Positions 45,102 to 53,595 of a stretch of DNA of 64,000 bases are shown here, in pieces. The number at the start of each line of letters is the position of its first letter. Positions within the stretch are counted from its first letter, which is position 1. Made by a program: the position numbers and the translations under genes. Below the pieces are notes generated by a model. It ran no database searches. It was not told the origin of the DNA and saw only the letters and a list, made by a program, of their open reading frames with translations. Location: positions 124,001 through 188,000 of the forward strand of contig NZ_JALJCL010000007.1 in the NCBI RefSeq assembly GCF_023698535.1, read 5' to 3'. This stretch comes from Halorientalis regularis (GTDB lineage: Archaea; Halobacteriota; Halobacteria; Halobacteriales; Haloarculaceae).

Positions 45102-45394
45102 TCACTCGCCAGTGATCGTGCCCGAAGACTGGGCAGTCGAGTCGGCCCTCGAGCCGAGGCCGAGAACCTCGGGCCCCGGGACCGAACGGTTCGCGAGGGT
45201 GTCGCGGCCGTAGAGCAGGACCACGAGAACGACGAGTGCGACCAGCGGAATCGCGCCGGTGATCTCCGTGAGGAAGGTCAGCCACGGGTCGGGCACGCCG
45301 CCGGGAGCCAGCACGGCCATGCCCGCGGGGTGGTGATCAGCAGGAAGGCCGCGATGCGGTGGCGGTCGGTCCACGAAGGGACGGCCCCGGTCAT
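45102..45394 (-). pseudogene. Frameshifted small membrane protein gene
   Basis: Starting at ATG 45394 the frame reads MTGAVPSWTDRHRIAAFLLI and then leaves a coding pattern. The next frame continues with GMAVLAPGGVPDPWLTFLTE and a hydrophobic helix ending YGRDTL. The two join if one base is added in the G4 run at 45327-45330 (C4 on the coding strand). The restored protein of about 97 residues has two transmembrane helices. Either a real mutation or a base-call error in a homopolymer. Confidence 0.5.
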
Positions 45395-45529
45395 CGCCAC
45401 CCACCCCCGCTCGGCCAGTTGCTCATGCGGGGGTATGTGATCAGTTGGCTGATAGACGTGTCGCTGTGACTGGGGTGGCATCCAGCCCGAAACCTGGAAC
45501 TGAAGTCCGGGCACCGCCACCACACTGCC

Positions 45530-45943
45530 ATGGACGCCGCCGACACGATCCGGTCGTACTACGACGCGCTCCGGGCCGGTGAGCCGCTGGGCCCCTTCTT
45601 CGCCGACGAGCAGTCGGGCGACGGCCCGGTCGTCAAATTCGGTATCTCGGAGCGACTGGTCGGGACCGACGAGATACGGCAGGGGTTGCGCGAACAGACC
45701 GCGACGACCGTCGACTGGGCAGTCGAGAGTACCGCCCTTCGAACGACCGAACGGGAGCGCCACGCCTGGTTCAGCGACGCGGTGGACATGAGCTGGACCG
45801 ACACCGAGCGAGAGATCCGCTACGAATTCGAGACGCGCTGGAGCGGGACGCTCGAACGCCGCGACAGGGCGGGAGCGCCGGAGGACGCGCCCGGGGACTG
45901 GCAGTTCGTTGGGATGCACGTCAGCACGGCGGGTGAGATCTGA
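45530..45943 (+). CDS. NTF2/SnoaL-like fold protein
   Basis: A 137-residue alpha-beta cone protein. It begins with a helical DAADTIRSYYDALRAGEPLG and contains WAVESTALRTTERERHAWFSD and YEFETRWSGTLE, as in SnoaL_3-like haloarchaeal proteins. Many such proteins bind a small molecule in the cone, others are structural. No catalytic residue can be assigned. The ATG of the next gene overlaps its TGA. Confidence 0.7.
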   Translation: MDAADTIRSYYDALRAGEPLGPFFADEQSGDGPVVKFGISERLVGTDEIRQGLREQTATTVDWAVESTALRTTERERHAWFSDAVDMSWTDTEREIRYEFETRWSGTLERRDRAGAPEDAPGDWQFVGMHVSTAGEI

Positions 45944-46254
45944 TGGTCGGCCCGGTGTCGAACGACGAACGCCAGTCGTTCACTCGGCGGCTGAAGATCG
46001 GATTCGTCGTCCTCGTCGGCGTGTCGGCAGGGCTGATCACGCTTCAGGGCGATCCAACTCCTGTCGTCCTCGCTGGGGCCGTCGTGGGCGGGCTCTTTGC
46101 GGGCACGTTGCTCGTGCAGTTCGCCATTCCCAGCGCGGATAGCTTCCGCGACCAGAACGCCCCCGAGCGGGGGTCGGAGTCGGAAGGACATCTGGAACGG
46201 CGCTTCGAGAGCGAGGAGCGCGACCAGCGACCGAGGGAGAAGCGCAACCAGTAG
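45943..46254 (+). CDS. Small membrane protein, function unknown
   Basis: A 103-residue protein with two helices (IGFVVLVGVSAGLITL and AGAVVGGLFAGTLLVQFAI) and a charged C-terminal tail rich in Glu and Arg. Its start overlaps the stop of the NTF2-like gene (TGATG), so the two are translationally coupled. No family was recognised. Confidence 0.65.
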   Translation: MVGPVSNDERQSFTRRLKIGFVVLVGVSAGLITLQGDPTPVVLAGAVVGGLFAGTLLVQFAIPSADSFRDQNAPERGSESEGHLERRFESEERDQRPREKRNQ

Positions 46255-47202
46255 TCAGCGGACGCGGTCGAGCCACGCGCCCGGGTCGTCGAGTTCGGTA
46301 TCCGTCGGCAGGTTCTCGGGCCGCTCCCAGACCGCCGAGGCACCCTCGACACCGCGCTCGTCGGCCACGGCTTCGAAGAACTGCTTGCCACGTTCGTACT
46401 GGCGACGCTTCATGCCCAGCCCCAGCAGGCGGCGCACGAGTTGCGAGACGGGGCCACGCCCCTGTCGGCGCTCGTCGAGTTTCCGTCGCAGGTCGGCATA
46501 CTCCCCGTCGAAGGCCCGATCCATCACGAGCTCTGCGTAGCCCTCGACGGCAGTCATCGTGGTGTCGAGACTCCCCAGCGCCTCCCGGTCGAGACTGCCC
46601 TCGCCGAGGGCGTCGACCGCGCGTTCGAGGTCGGCCTCCAACTGGTCGGCGAGCCACGGAGCGGCTCCGAACTCTGCGGCGTGGGAGACCTCGTGGAACG
46701 CGATCCAGCGGCGGAACCGTGGCTCCGGTACGTCGAGCATCGTCGCCACCTTGCTGATGTTGGGGTGGACGAAGTACAGCGAGTGGGCGTCGTTCTCGGC
46801 GAGCAAGAGGGGGTCGTACTGCCCGAGGACGTTGTTGCCGAGGAAGGCGAGCGCGATGGACATCGTGCCGGTGTTGACCATGCGAGCCATGCCTGGAATC
46901 AGCCCGACCTGCTCGCCCAGCGGGGCCATGACGCGCCGGAAGGTGTCGATGTTGGCGTCGATCCAGTGATGGCGGTTCTGTATTTCGATGGACTCGGGCA
47001 CGTCGAAGTCGATGGCGGCGACCTCCCGGATGCGGCCGCGCGCCTCGCGCACGTCGTCGGCGTACCCCTCCTGTTTCTCGGTCGAGAGTGCGATAGAACC
47101 AGGCTCGGTCGACGCCTTGGCCGCCTCGGCGACTGCGGTCCAGTCGACCGGACCCGTTCCGGAGGCTCCCGTGACCGCCTGGACGCTACGAAAGAGACCC
47201 AT
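46255..47202 (-). CDS. DUF2342-type zinc-dependent metalloprotease
   Basis: A 315-residue protein. The zinc motif is IAFHEVSHAAEFG (HExxH, near residue 170), with a downstream Glu in AVEGYAELVMD as likely third ligand. DUF2342 proteins are found in actinobacteria and haloarchaea, sometimes labelled F420-biosynthesis-associated, but the natural substrate is unknown. No signal peptide. It is convergent with the small membrane protein gene. Confidence 0.82.
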   Translation of the reverse strand: MGLFRSVQAVTGASGTGPVDWTAVAEAAKASTEPGSIALSTEKQEGYADDVREARGRIREVAAIDFDVPESIEIQNRHHWIDANIDTFRRVMAPLGEQVGLIPGMARMVNTGTMSIALAFLGNNVLGQYDPLLLAENDAHSLYFVHPNISKVATMLDVPEPRFRRWIAFHEVSHAAEFGAAPWLADQLEADLERAVDALGEGSLDREALGSLDTTMTAVEGYAELVMDRAFDGEYADLRRKLDERRQGRGPVSQLVRRLLGLGMKRRQYERGKQFFEAVADERGVEGASAVWERPENLPTDTELDDPGAWLDRVR

Positions 47203-47355
47203 ACTCCGGTCAAGAGGGGACCGGTAAAAAGGTCTTCTCCCGAAGGCCGTCGGGACTCACCCGTACGGAGTGGCTCTCCGTGGACTCCGGCGCCGACTGC
47301 CATTTGTCGTCGTGTTGACCGTCAGCGCCGAACTCCGATGCCCACCACGAGCCGG

Positions 47356-47913
47356 TCACCCGAGCAACCCGAGTGATTCGAGCTCCGAACCGATAGTTTC
47401 CAGCGCCATAGGTGCGTCCGACGGATCCGTGCCGCCGGTAACGACGACCTTGCCCGATCCGAACAGGAGCATCGCGACGTCCGGATCGTCGAGTCGGTAG
47501 ACCAGCCCCGGAAACTGTTCAGGTTCGTACTCGACCGCCTGGAGGCCAAGCCCGATGGCGATGGCGTTGAGATTTAGCGCCTCTCCGAGATCCCCGGATG
47601 AGACGATGTTCTGAACCGTGATCGACGGCTCCTCCGGTGTCGGGATCTCGAGTGTCTCGAACTCCGTAAAGAGGATCTCGACGCAATCACGGGCTGCGTC
47701 GACGCTTGCCGCACCAGTACAGACGACCTTCCCCGACCGAAATACGAGTGCGACCGCGTCGGGTTCGTCCGTCTGATAGACGATGCCCGGAAACGCTTCG
47801 GGGTCGTAATCAACCCCGTCCAGGTCCAGCGCGACGCTTTCGAGGTCGAGTTCTCGCCCCACATCTGTCGACGCGACGACGTTCTCGACGGAGACCGATT
47901 GTTGAAGTGACAT
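47356..47913 (-). CDS. tbp: TATA-box-binding protein (paralogue-like copy)
   Basis: A 185-residue TBP with two direct repeats: first VENVVASTDVGRELDLESVA and VFRSGKVVCTGA, second VQNIVSSGDLGEALNLNAIA and LFGSGKVVVTGG. All core DNA-contact patterns are retained. Haloarchaea usually carry several TBPs; this one lacks the acidic N-terminus of the standard copy as I recall it and sits 18 bp after korB as the last gene of the sufB cluster. An alternative TBP for a specific regulon is an inference. Confidence 0.88.
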   Translation of the reverse strand: MSLQQSVSVENVVASTDVGRELDLESVALDLDGVDYDPEAFPGIVYQTDEPDAVALVFRSGKVVCTGAASVDAARDCVEILFTEFETLEIPTPEEPSITVQNIVSSGDLGEALNLNAIAIGLGLQAVEYEPEQFPGLVYRLDDPDVAMLLFGSGKVVVTGGTDPSDAPMALETIGSELESLGLLG

Positions 47914-47931
47914 TATCGTGGCTCGTCGAAT

Positions 47932-48795
47932 TCAGTAGAACTCCCGGACGAGATCCATCGCCTCGTCGGGCGCGCCGTCGGGGATGTCCGCCATGGAGTC
48001 GGTCAGCCCTTCACGCTCGTCGAAGGGCACCGAGCCCTCGTCCTGGTAGATCACGCCCTGGTACTCCTTGTCGGCGTCCAGAATCTTCCCCTTGGCGTCG
48101 TCGTAGTCGGTGGGGTCGTGGTCGGCCTCGCCGAGGTCGACGATGGTGTCCCGGAAGTAGTCGTAGGTGTCCACGTCGTTGAACGTGACACACGGCGAGT
48201 AGACGTTGACGAAGCCGAACCCGTCGTGTTCGACTGCTTTCTGAACGATCTCGGTGTGGCGCTGGGAGTCCGAGCTAAAGGACTGGGCGATGAACGTCCC
48301 GCCCGCCGCCAGCGCCAGCGCCAGCGGGTTGACCGGAGGCTGTTTCGGCCCGTCGGGCGAGGTCGCGGTCTCGAAGTCCTCACGCGAGGTCGGCGAGGCC
48401 TGGCCCTTGGTCAGGCCGTAGATGCGGTTGTCCATGACGACGTAGGTCATGTCGACGTTCCGGCGCACCGCGTGGATGAAGTGGCCCGCACCGATCGAGT
48501 AGCCGTCGCCGTCCCCGCCGGCGACCATCACTTCCAGGTTGGGGTTGGCCAGCTTCGTCCCGATGCCCACGGGCAGTGCGCGACCGTGGACACCGTGGAG
48601 CGCGTAGCTGTGCATGTAGGTGCCGATCTTCCCCGAACACCCGATCCCGGCGACGACGAACGTGTCGTCCGGGGAGTTGCCGGTGTTGGCCAGCGCTTTC
48701 ATCATGCCGTTCATCGTCCCGAAGTCACCGCATCCGGGACACCACGTGGGCTGCTTGTCGGATTTGAAGTCCGTGAATCTGATCTCGGAGCTCAT
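47932..48795 (-). CDS. korB: 2-oxoacid:ferredoxin oxidoreductase, beta subunit (KorB-like)
   Basis: A 287-residue thiamine-diphosphate-binding subunit. TWCPGCGDFGTMNGMM at the start carries the Fe-S-linked Cys pair, GIGCSGKIGTYMHSYALHG and the diphosphate motif GDGDGYSIGAGH (near 94) follow, and NRIYGLTKGQASPTS is characteristic. With an alpha subunit it would oxidise 2-oxoglutarate or pyruvate to acyl-CoA, reducing ferredoxin. The alpha subunit is normally the preceding gene, but here that place is taken by a zinc-ribbon gene, so korA must be elsewhere or replaced. A ferredoxin gene is two upstream. Confidence 0.9.
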   Translation of the reverse strand: MSSEIRFTDFKSDKQPTWCPGCGDFGTMNGMMKALANTGNSPDDTFVVAGIGCSGKIGTYMHSYALHGVHGRALPVGIGTKLANPNLEVMVAGGDGDGYSIGAGHFIHAVRRNVDMTYVVMDNRIYGLTKGQASPTSREDFETATSPDGPKQPPVNPLALALAAGGTFIAQSFSSDSQRHTEIVQKAVEHDGFGFVNVYSPCVTFNDVDTYDYFRDTIVDLGEADHDPTDYDDAKGKILDADKEYQGVIYQDEGSVPFDEREGLTDSMADIPDGAPDEAMDLVREFY

Positions 48796-48888
48796 CGGGT
48801 CAGTGAACACCTCCGGTCTGGCGGGCGGATTCGTGATTCGGCGGCGCGATACTCGTCGTGGTCGTCTGTCCCGTGGTTCGGTCTACAG

Positions 48889-49278
48889 TCATCGTTTCGA
48901 GTTCTCGATTTTCGCAGCTTCGACGTCTTCGACTCCCCGGCGTTCGATTTCGGCCGCGACCGCCGGCGGAAGTTGCTCGAACGTTTCGTCCAGCTGTGGA
49001 TCGACCGACGTGCCGTCGACTTTGATCGCGGTCAGTTTGCCGCGCGTGCCGTGTGCGGCGACCTCGAATTCGAACGGACGGTCACGTTCGTCGGTTGCGT
49101 GGACCCAGACTTTCGAGAGGCCGTTGGCGCTCTCCCAGTGGACGCTGTTTACGACGGTGAGTGTGCCGGCAGGCGGAACGCACGACGATCCACACGCCGT
49201 ACACCGGGCCGGATGTGGTGACATCCCGAGGTACTCGTAGTGGGTCCCGCACCGGTAGCATTGTAGTGGTATCAGCAT
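48889..49278 (-). CDS. Zinc-ribbon protein of unknown function
   Basis: A 129-residue protein starting MLIPLQCYRCG with CYRCG and CTACGSSC, forming one likely zinc ribbon. The remaining beta-rich part (LTVVNSVHWESANGLSKVWVHA) and an acidic helical tail carry no other motif. ATG at 49278 is supported by the zinc motif at the N-terminus; a longer frame overlaps the ferredoxin gene. It lies between ferredoxin and korB. Confidence 0.6.
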   Translation of the reverse strand: MLIPLQCYRCGTHYEYLGMSPHPARCTACGSSCVPPAGTLTVVNSVHWESANGLSKVWVHATDERDRPFEFEVAAHGTRGKLTAIKVDGTSVDPQLDETFEQLPPAVAAEIERRGVEDVEAAKIENSKR

Positions 49279-49300
49279 CGGCGATCGGTCTCCGGACACG

Positions 49301-49651
<351 letters not shown>

Positions 49652-49668
49652 TCAGTCGAGACCGGTCA

Positions 49669-51099
49669 CTACCCGAGCGAGCCCTCCATCTCCAGTTCGA
49701 TGAGCCGGTTCATTTCCACCGCGTACTCGATGGGCAGTTCCTCCGTGAGCGGTTCGATGAAGCCAGCGACGATCATCTGCTTGGCGTCGTCGTCGTCCAG
49801 CCCACGTGATTCGAGGTAGAACACGTCCTCGTCGCCGATCTTTCCGACCGTCGCCTCGTGGGCCACGTCGACCTTGTTCTCCTGGATCTCCATGTACGGC
49901 ATCGTGTCGCTGGTCGACTCGTTGTCGAACATCAGCGCGTCACACTCCACCGACGTGGAGGAGTTCTCCGCGCCGTCTGCCATGTGGACCAGGCCGCGGT
50001 AGTTCGTCCGGCCGCCGTCTTTCGAGATCGACTTGGACTCGATAGTCGACTTCGTGTCCGGCGCGTTGTGGTAGACCTTCGCGCCGGTGTCGATGTTCTG
50101 GCCTTCGCCAGCCATCGCGATCGTGATGTGGTTGTCCGTCGCGCCCGGGCCCTTCAGGATCGTCGACGGGTACAGCATCGTCGCCTTCGACCCCATCGAC
50201 CCCGACACCCACTCCATCGTCGCGTCCTTTTCAGCGATGGCGCGCTTGGTGTTGAGGTTGTAGGTGTTCTTCGACCAGTTCTGCACCGTCGAGTACTGGA
50301 CGTGGGCGTTCTCCTTGACGAACACTTCGACCCCGCCGCTGTGCAGATTGAACGCCGAGTACTTCGGCGCCGAACAGCCCTCGATGTAGTGGACTTCGGA
50401 GTTCTCCTCGGCGACGATCAGCGTGTGCTCGAACTGGCCCATCCCGTCGGAGTTCATCCGGAAGTACGCCTGCACGGGCATGTCGACGTTTGTGTCTTCG
50501 GGGACGTAGACGAACGACCCGCCCGACCAGATCGCGCCGTGCAGCGCCGCGAACTTGTTATCGCTGGGCGGCACCGCCTTGGTCATGAAGTACTCTTTGA
50601 CGATCTCTTCGTGCTCCTGGACGGCCTTGTCCATGTCACAGAAGATGACGCCTTTCTCCTCCCAGCGCTCCTGCATGTTCTGGTAGACGATCTCCGATTC
50701 GTACTGGGCACCCACGCCCGAGAGGGCGTTCTTTTCGGCCTCGGGAATGCCCAGTTTGTCGAAGGTGTCCTGGATCTCGTCGGGGAGGTCCTCCCAATTC
50801 TCGGCGCCCCCGCGCGTCTCGATGTCCGGGCGGATGTAGGGAACGATTTCGTCGACGTCGACCTCGCTCAGGTCGGGCGCGCCCGGCCAGTCGTCGGGCA
50901 TCGGCATCTCCTGGAACTGCTCGAGCGCACGGAGTCGCCGGTCGAGCATCCACTGCGGTTCGTCCTTGTCCTCACTGATGACACGGATGGTCTCCTCGGT
51001 GAGGCCCTTCTCTGCCTCGAAAGCCGAGTTCTCCTCTTTCTTGAACTCGAAGCGCTTCTCCGTGTCCGTCTCTCTGAGATGGTCTTGATCTGAACTCAT
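49669..51099 (-). CDS. sufB: Fe-S assembly protein SufB
   Basis: A 476-residue SufB. It includes EKRFEFKKEENSAFEAEKGL, the core helical strand FEHTLIVAEENSEVHYIEGC with a Cys, VWWVSG-like WVSGSMGSKATMLYPS, and SKSISKDGGRTNYRGLV. C-terminal EPLTEELPIEYAVEMNRLIELEMEGSLG is typical. SufB normally acts with SufC (ATPase) and SufD; neither gene is adjacent, so this is either a second SufB or a displaced one. ATG at 51099 gives the family start. Confidence 0.92.
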   Translation of the reverse strand: MSSDQDHLRETDTEKRFEFKKEENSAFEAEKGLTEETIRVISEDKDEPQWMLDRRLRALEQFQEMPMPDDWPGAPDLSEVDVDEIVPYIRPDIETRGGAENWEDLPDEIQDTFDKLGIPEAEKNALSGVGAQYESEIVYQNMQERWEEKGVIFCDMDKAVQEHEEIVKEYFMTKAVPPSDNKFAALHGAIWSGGSFVYVPEDTNVDMPVQAYFRMNSDGMGQFEHTLIVAEENSEVHYIEGCSAPKYSAFNLHSGGVEVFVKENAHVQYSTVQNWSKNTYNLNTKRAIAEKDATMEWVSGSMGSKATMLYPSTILKGPGATDNHITIAMAGEGQNIDTGAKVYHNAPDTKSTIESKSISKDGGRTNYRGLVHMADGAENSSTSVECDALMFDNESTSDTMPYMEIQENKVDVAHEATVGKIGDEDVFYLESRGLDDDDAKQMIVAGFIEPLTEELPIEYAVEMNRLIELEMEGSLG

Positions 51100-51133
51100 A
51101 CTTCGTGGTTTGGGTCGAGACGTGAAAAGTCTA

Positions 51134-51193
51134 GGTAACGGAAAGGGGATTTCGTAACTGATCATGGTTACCTTTTGGTAACGAAAAAATATA
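51134..51193 (-). promoter_or_regulatory. sufB promoter with palindromic operator
   Basis: Reading toward sufB, TATATTTTTT (51184-51193) acts as TATA. Next comes a perfect 16-bp palindrome GTTACC-TTTT-GGTAAC at 51167-51182, then two further GTTAC-type half-sites at 51153-51158 and 51134-51139. Position just downstream of the TATA would let a dimeric repressor block transcription. The regulator is unknown; an iron- or redox-responsive DtxR/Fur-like protein is a guess. Confidence 0.5.
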
Positions 51194-51199
51194 CTCACG

Positions 51200-51525
51200 A
51201 TCGGCGGATGGTAGTCGCTGTCCGGTGTCGCGAGCGGTGGTCGGGCGCTGGTTGCTCGAGCGCACGGGAACGGACTACGGGAGACGTGTAACCGAAAGTG
51301 TCCACGACTCTGTCCGGGGTCGTTGGTTTCACCGTAGGAGCGACAGAACTTGCGGGCGAGTAGATATCCGGACTGAGAGAACGCGAGTTTTGATCGACGA
51401 CGGCGGCCAGCCGGTCAGGCGGTGGCGAAGGCGTGGATGTACGTCGACTCCAGACGGGCCGAAATCAGGCGGCGATACCGTACAGAAGTGCAGAGAGGTG
51501 GTCAGCGAGGTCGGCGATAGAGGAT
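51200..51525. other. Intergenic region without a supported gene
   Basis: About 330 bp between the sufB promoter and a small candidate ORF. Open frames here are Arg/Ser-rich shadow translations without coding character. Nothing else seen apart from the sufB promoter at the left edge. Confidence 0.4.
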
Positions 51526-51636
51526 GTGAGGGTGCGGATTCAGCTAACCGACGGTGTCCTCACGTTCGACACGGACGAAGTGGTCGCGGTGTGGCACCAC
51601 ACGCACTCGCTCGCGGACGCCGGCCTCGAAGGCTGA
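51526..51636 (+). CDS. Possible 36-residue small protein
   Basis: From GTG at 51526 the frame reads MRVRIQLTDGVLTFDTDEVV and then AVWHHTHSLADAGLEG before TGA. The codon use is coding-like and distinct from the Arg-rich surroundings. The GAGG five bases upstream could serve as SD. No homology can be claimed. It could also be the end of a longer, degraded gene. Confidence 0.3.
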   Translation: MRVRIQLTDGVLTFDTDEVVAVWHHTHSLADAGLEG

Positions 51637-51686
51637 GACGGGTGTCTAGCGACCAACCGAAACGTGGAGTCTTTGGACGGGGTTCG

Positions 51687-51926
51687 TCAGCTCGGCAGTT
51701 CGACCTCCTCGTCGATCTCGATCTCCTCGCCGACTTCGCTCCGCGAGACCAGCCAGGCCAACCCGACGATGGCACCCAGCGCCAGCAGAATGAACAGCTT
51801 CCCCGCCGCGCCACCGGACTCGTCGGCGTCGTCGGCCTCGGCTCCCTCCTCGCCGCCGACGAAGGGTGCGGAGTTGGAGAACGTTGCGTCGTCGAGGTGG
51901 AGCTCGAACAGTGTGATGTCGGCCAT
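51687..51926 (-). CDS. Small single-span membrane protein
   Basis: A 79-residue protein: DITLFELHLDDATFSNSAPF, an acidic linker, one transmembrane helix (LFILLALGAIVGLAWLV) and an acidic tail EVGEEIEIDEEVELPS. It looks like a conserved haloarchaeal hypothetical. Divergent from the M42 peptidase gene. No function assigned. Confidence 0.65.
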   Translation of the reverse strand: MADITLFELHLDDATFSNSAPFVGGEEGAEADDADESGGAAGKLFILLALGAIVGLAWLVSRSEVGEEIEIDEEVELPS

Positions 51927-52054
51927 ACTGACGATTCCACGCGAGCCGGCTTACGGTTTGGGGAGACGACGAAGATACCTCGGTGTCGACTCGACGGGGC
52001 CGACTCGCACGAGTCGGTCGCCGGGTTCATGTTCGGGCCGGTGCAGAGGACGGT

Positions 52055-53119
52055 ATGGACAGACGACGACGAGAATTCCTCTTCGAATTGCTGGAGACTG
52101 GCGCACCGACGGGCTTCGAGACCGCCGCCCAACGGGTCTGGATCGATCACTGCTCGGACGTGGCCGACGACGTGCGAACCGACGCGTACGGCAACGCCGT
52201 CGCGGTCCACGAGGGCGACCCCGACGCACCGACCGTCGTGGTGACGGGGCACGGCGACGAGATCGGGTTCGTCGTCCGCCGGATCGACGACGACGGCTTT
52301 CTCCACCTCTCGCGGGTCGGCGGGACGGACAAGACCGTCTCCCGCGGGCAACAGGTCACGATCCGCACCGACGACGGCCCGGTCTCGGGCGTGATCGGCC
52401 AGACGGCGATCCACCTGCGCGACGGCGACGACGACGAGGTGGCCGAGATCACCGAGCAGTACGTCGACATCGGGGCGGAGGACGGCGACGACGCGCGCGA
52501 ACTCGTCGACGTTGGTGACCCCCTGACCGTCGCTTCCGGCGTCGAAGCCCTCGAAGGGGCCCGGCTCACCGGCCGCGCGATGGACAACCGCGTGGGCACC
52601 TGGAGCGCCGCGGAAGTACTCCGGTACGCGGTCGAGAACGACGTAGATGCGACAGTGAAGGCGGTCAGCACGGTCCAGGAAGAGGTCGGCGGCAACGGCG
52701 CGCAGATGATCGGGTTCGACCTCGATCCGGACGCCGCGGTCGTCGTGGACGTGACCCACGCGACGGACACGCCCGGGCTGGCCGCCAAGCGCGACGTGGA
52801 CGTGGCACTGGGCGAGGGGCCGTCGATCCGGCGCGGGCTCCCGGACCATCCGAAACTGGTCGACGCGCTCCGGACCGTGGCGGACGAGGTGGACGTTCCG
52901 GTCCAGCTGGAGGCGGCGAGCAACACCACCAAGACCGACGCGAATTCCATCTTCGTCCAGCGCGGCGGCATCCCCTCTGTCAACGTCGGCATTCCGACCC
53001 GGTACATGCACACGCCGGTCGAAGTAATCGACACGAGCGATCTGACCGGTGCCGTCGACGTGGTCGCGGCGGCCGTGGAACGGGCCGAGGAGTTCGCCCC
53101 CTACGCGGTGGAGCCGTAG
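52055..53119 (+). CDS. M42 family metallopeptidase
   Basis: A 354-residue dinuclear aminopeptidase of the M42 (tetrahedral, TET/endoglucanase-annotated) family. Motifs: GHGDEIGFVVRRID (first metal ligand His-Asp, near residue 65), RAMDNRVGTWSA (Asp, near 178), VQEEVGGNGAQM (catalytic Glu pair, near 208), VDVTHATDTPG (Asp, near 232) and a final His in PTRYMHTPVEV. It trims peptides from the proteasome. An in-frame start 72 nt upstream was rejected for lack of conservation. Confidence 0.92.
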   Translation: MDRRRREFLFELLETGAPTGFETAAQRVWIDHCSDVADDVRTDAYGNAVAVHEGDPDAPTVVVTGHGDEIGFVVRRIDDDGFLHLSRVGGTDKTVSRGQQVTIRTDDGPVSGVIGQTAIHLRDGDDDEVAEITEQYVDIGAEDGDDARELVDVGDPLTVASGVEALEGARLTGRAMDNRVGTWSAAEVLRYAVENDVDATVKAVSTVQEEVGGNGAQMIGFDLDPDAAVVVDVTHATDTPGLAAKRDVDVALGEGPSIRRGLPDHPKLVDALRTVADEVDVPVQLEAASNTTKTDANSIFVQRGGIPSVNVGIPTRYMHTPVEVIDTSDLTGAVDVVAAAVERAEEFAPYAVEP

Positions 53120-53185
53120 GCAGCCACCGGTCAGTGCTGGAAAACCGGATCGGAGGCACGTTCCGGCCGTTGGAATAGCGGTACG

Positions 53186-53191
53186 TTTATA
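53186..53191 (+). promoter_or_regulatory. Box A of the lsm-rpl37e operon
   Basis: TTTATA is centred 27 nt before the ATG at 53216, predicting a leaderless transcript. Confidence 0.55.
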
Positions 53192-53215
53192 CGTGCGTCT
53201 GCACCCGGTTTCGGT

Positions 53216-53401
53216 ATGAGTGGACGACCGCTGGATGTCCTCGAAGCGGCACTCGGTTCGAGTGTGACGGTCCAACTGAAAGGGGGCGAGATGTACGAGG
53301 GAGAGCTCACCGGCTACGACCAGCACATGAACCTGGTCATCGAGGAAGGTGAAGACACAACGATTATACGCGGCGATAACGTGGTCTCGATCAACCCATG
53401 A
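53216..53401 (+). CDS. lsm: Sm-like archaeal protein (Lsm)
   Basis: A 61-residue SmAP. Sm1 motif [20 protein letters not shown] and Sm2 motif [14 protein letters not shown] are standard. It forms a heptameric ring binding U-rich RNA and, in Haloferax, many small RNAs. Its last codons overlap the L37e start (ATGA), the usual archaeal order Lsm-L37e. Confidence 0.95.
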   Translation: MSGRPLDVLEAALGSSVTVQLKGGEMYEGELTGYDQHMNLVIEEGEDTTIIRGDNVVSINP

Positions 53402-53571
53402 CTGGTGCAGGAACCCCGAGTCAGGGGAAGAAAAACACCACGACACACACGAAGTGTCGTCGGTGTGGCGAGAAGTCGTATCACACGAAAAAGAAAGTCT
53501 GTTCGTCCTGTGGTTTCGGCAAATCCGCCAAGCGCCGTGACTACGCCTGGCAGGAGAAGTCGGGCGAGTAA
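53398..53571 (+). CDS. rpl37e: 50S ribosomal protein L37e
   Basis: A 57-residue zinc ribosomal protein with CRRCG and CSSCG (zinc ribbon), and a basic linker HTKKKV. It ends [13 protein letters not shown]. It overlaps the lsm stop by 4 bp, so the two are co-translated; the genes are frequently paired in archaea. Confidence 0.94.
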   Translation: MTGAGTPSQGKKNTTTHTKCRRCGEKSYHTKKKVCSSCGFGKSAKRRDYAWQEKSGE

Positions 53572-53595
53572 CGGACGGACACCTCACCATCCACC

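Noticed and set aside
51225-52244. Long forward ORF over the peptidase start
   Set aside because: Arg/Ser-rich, overlaps well-supported genes on both strands and has no motif.
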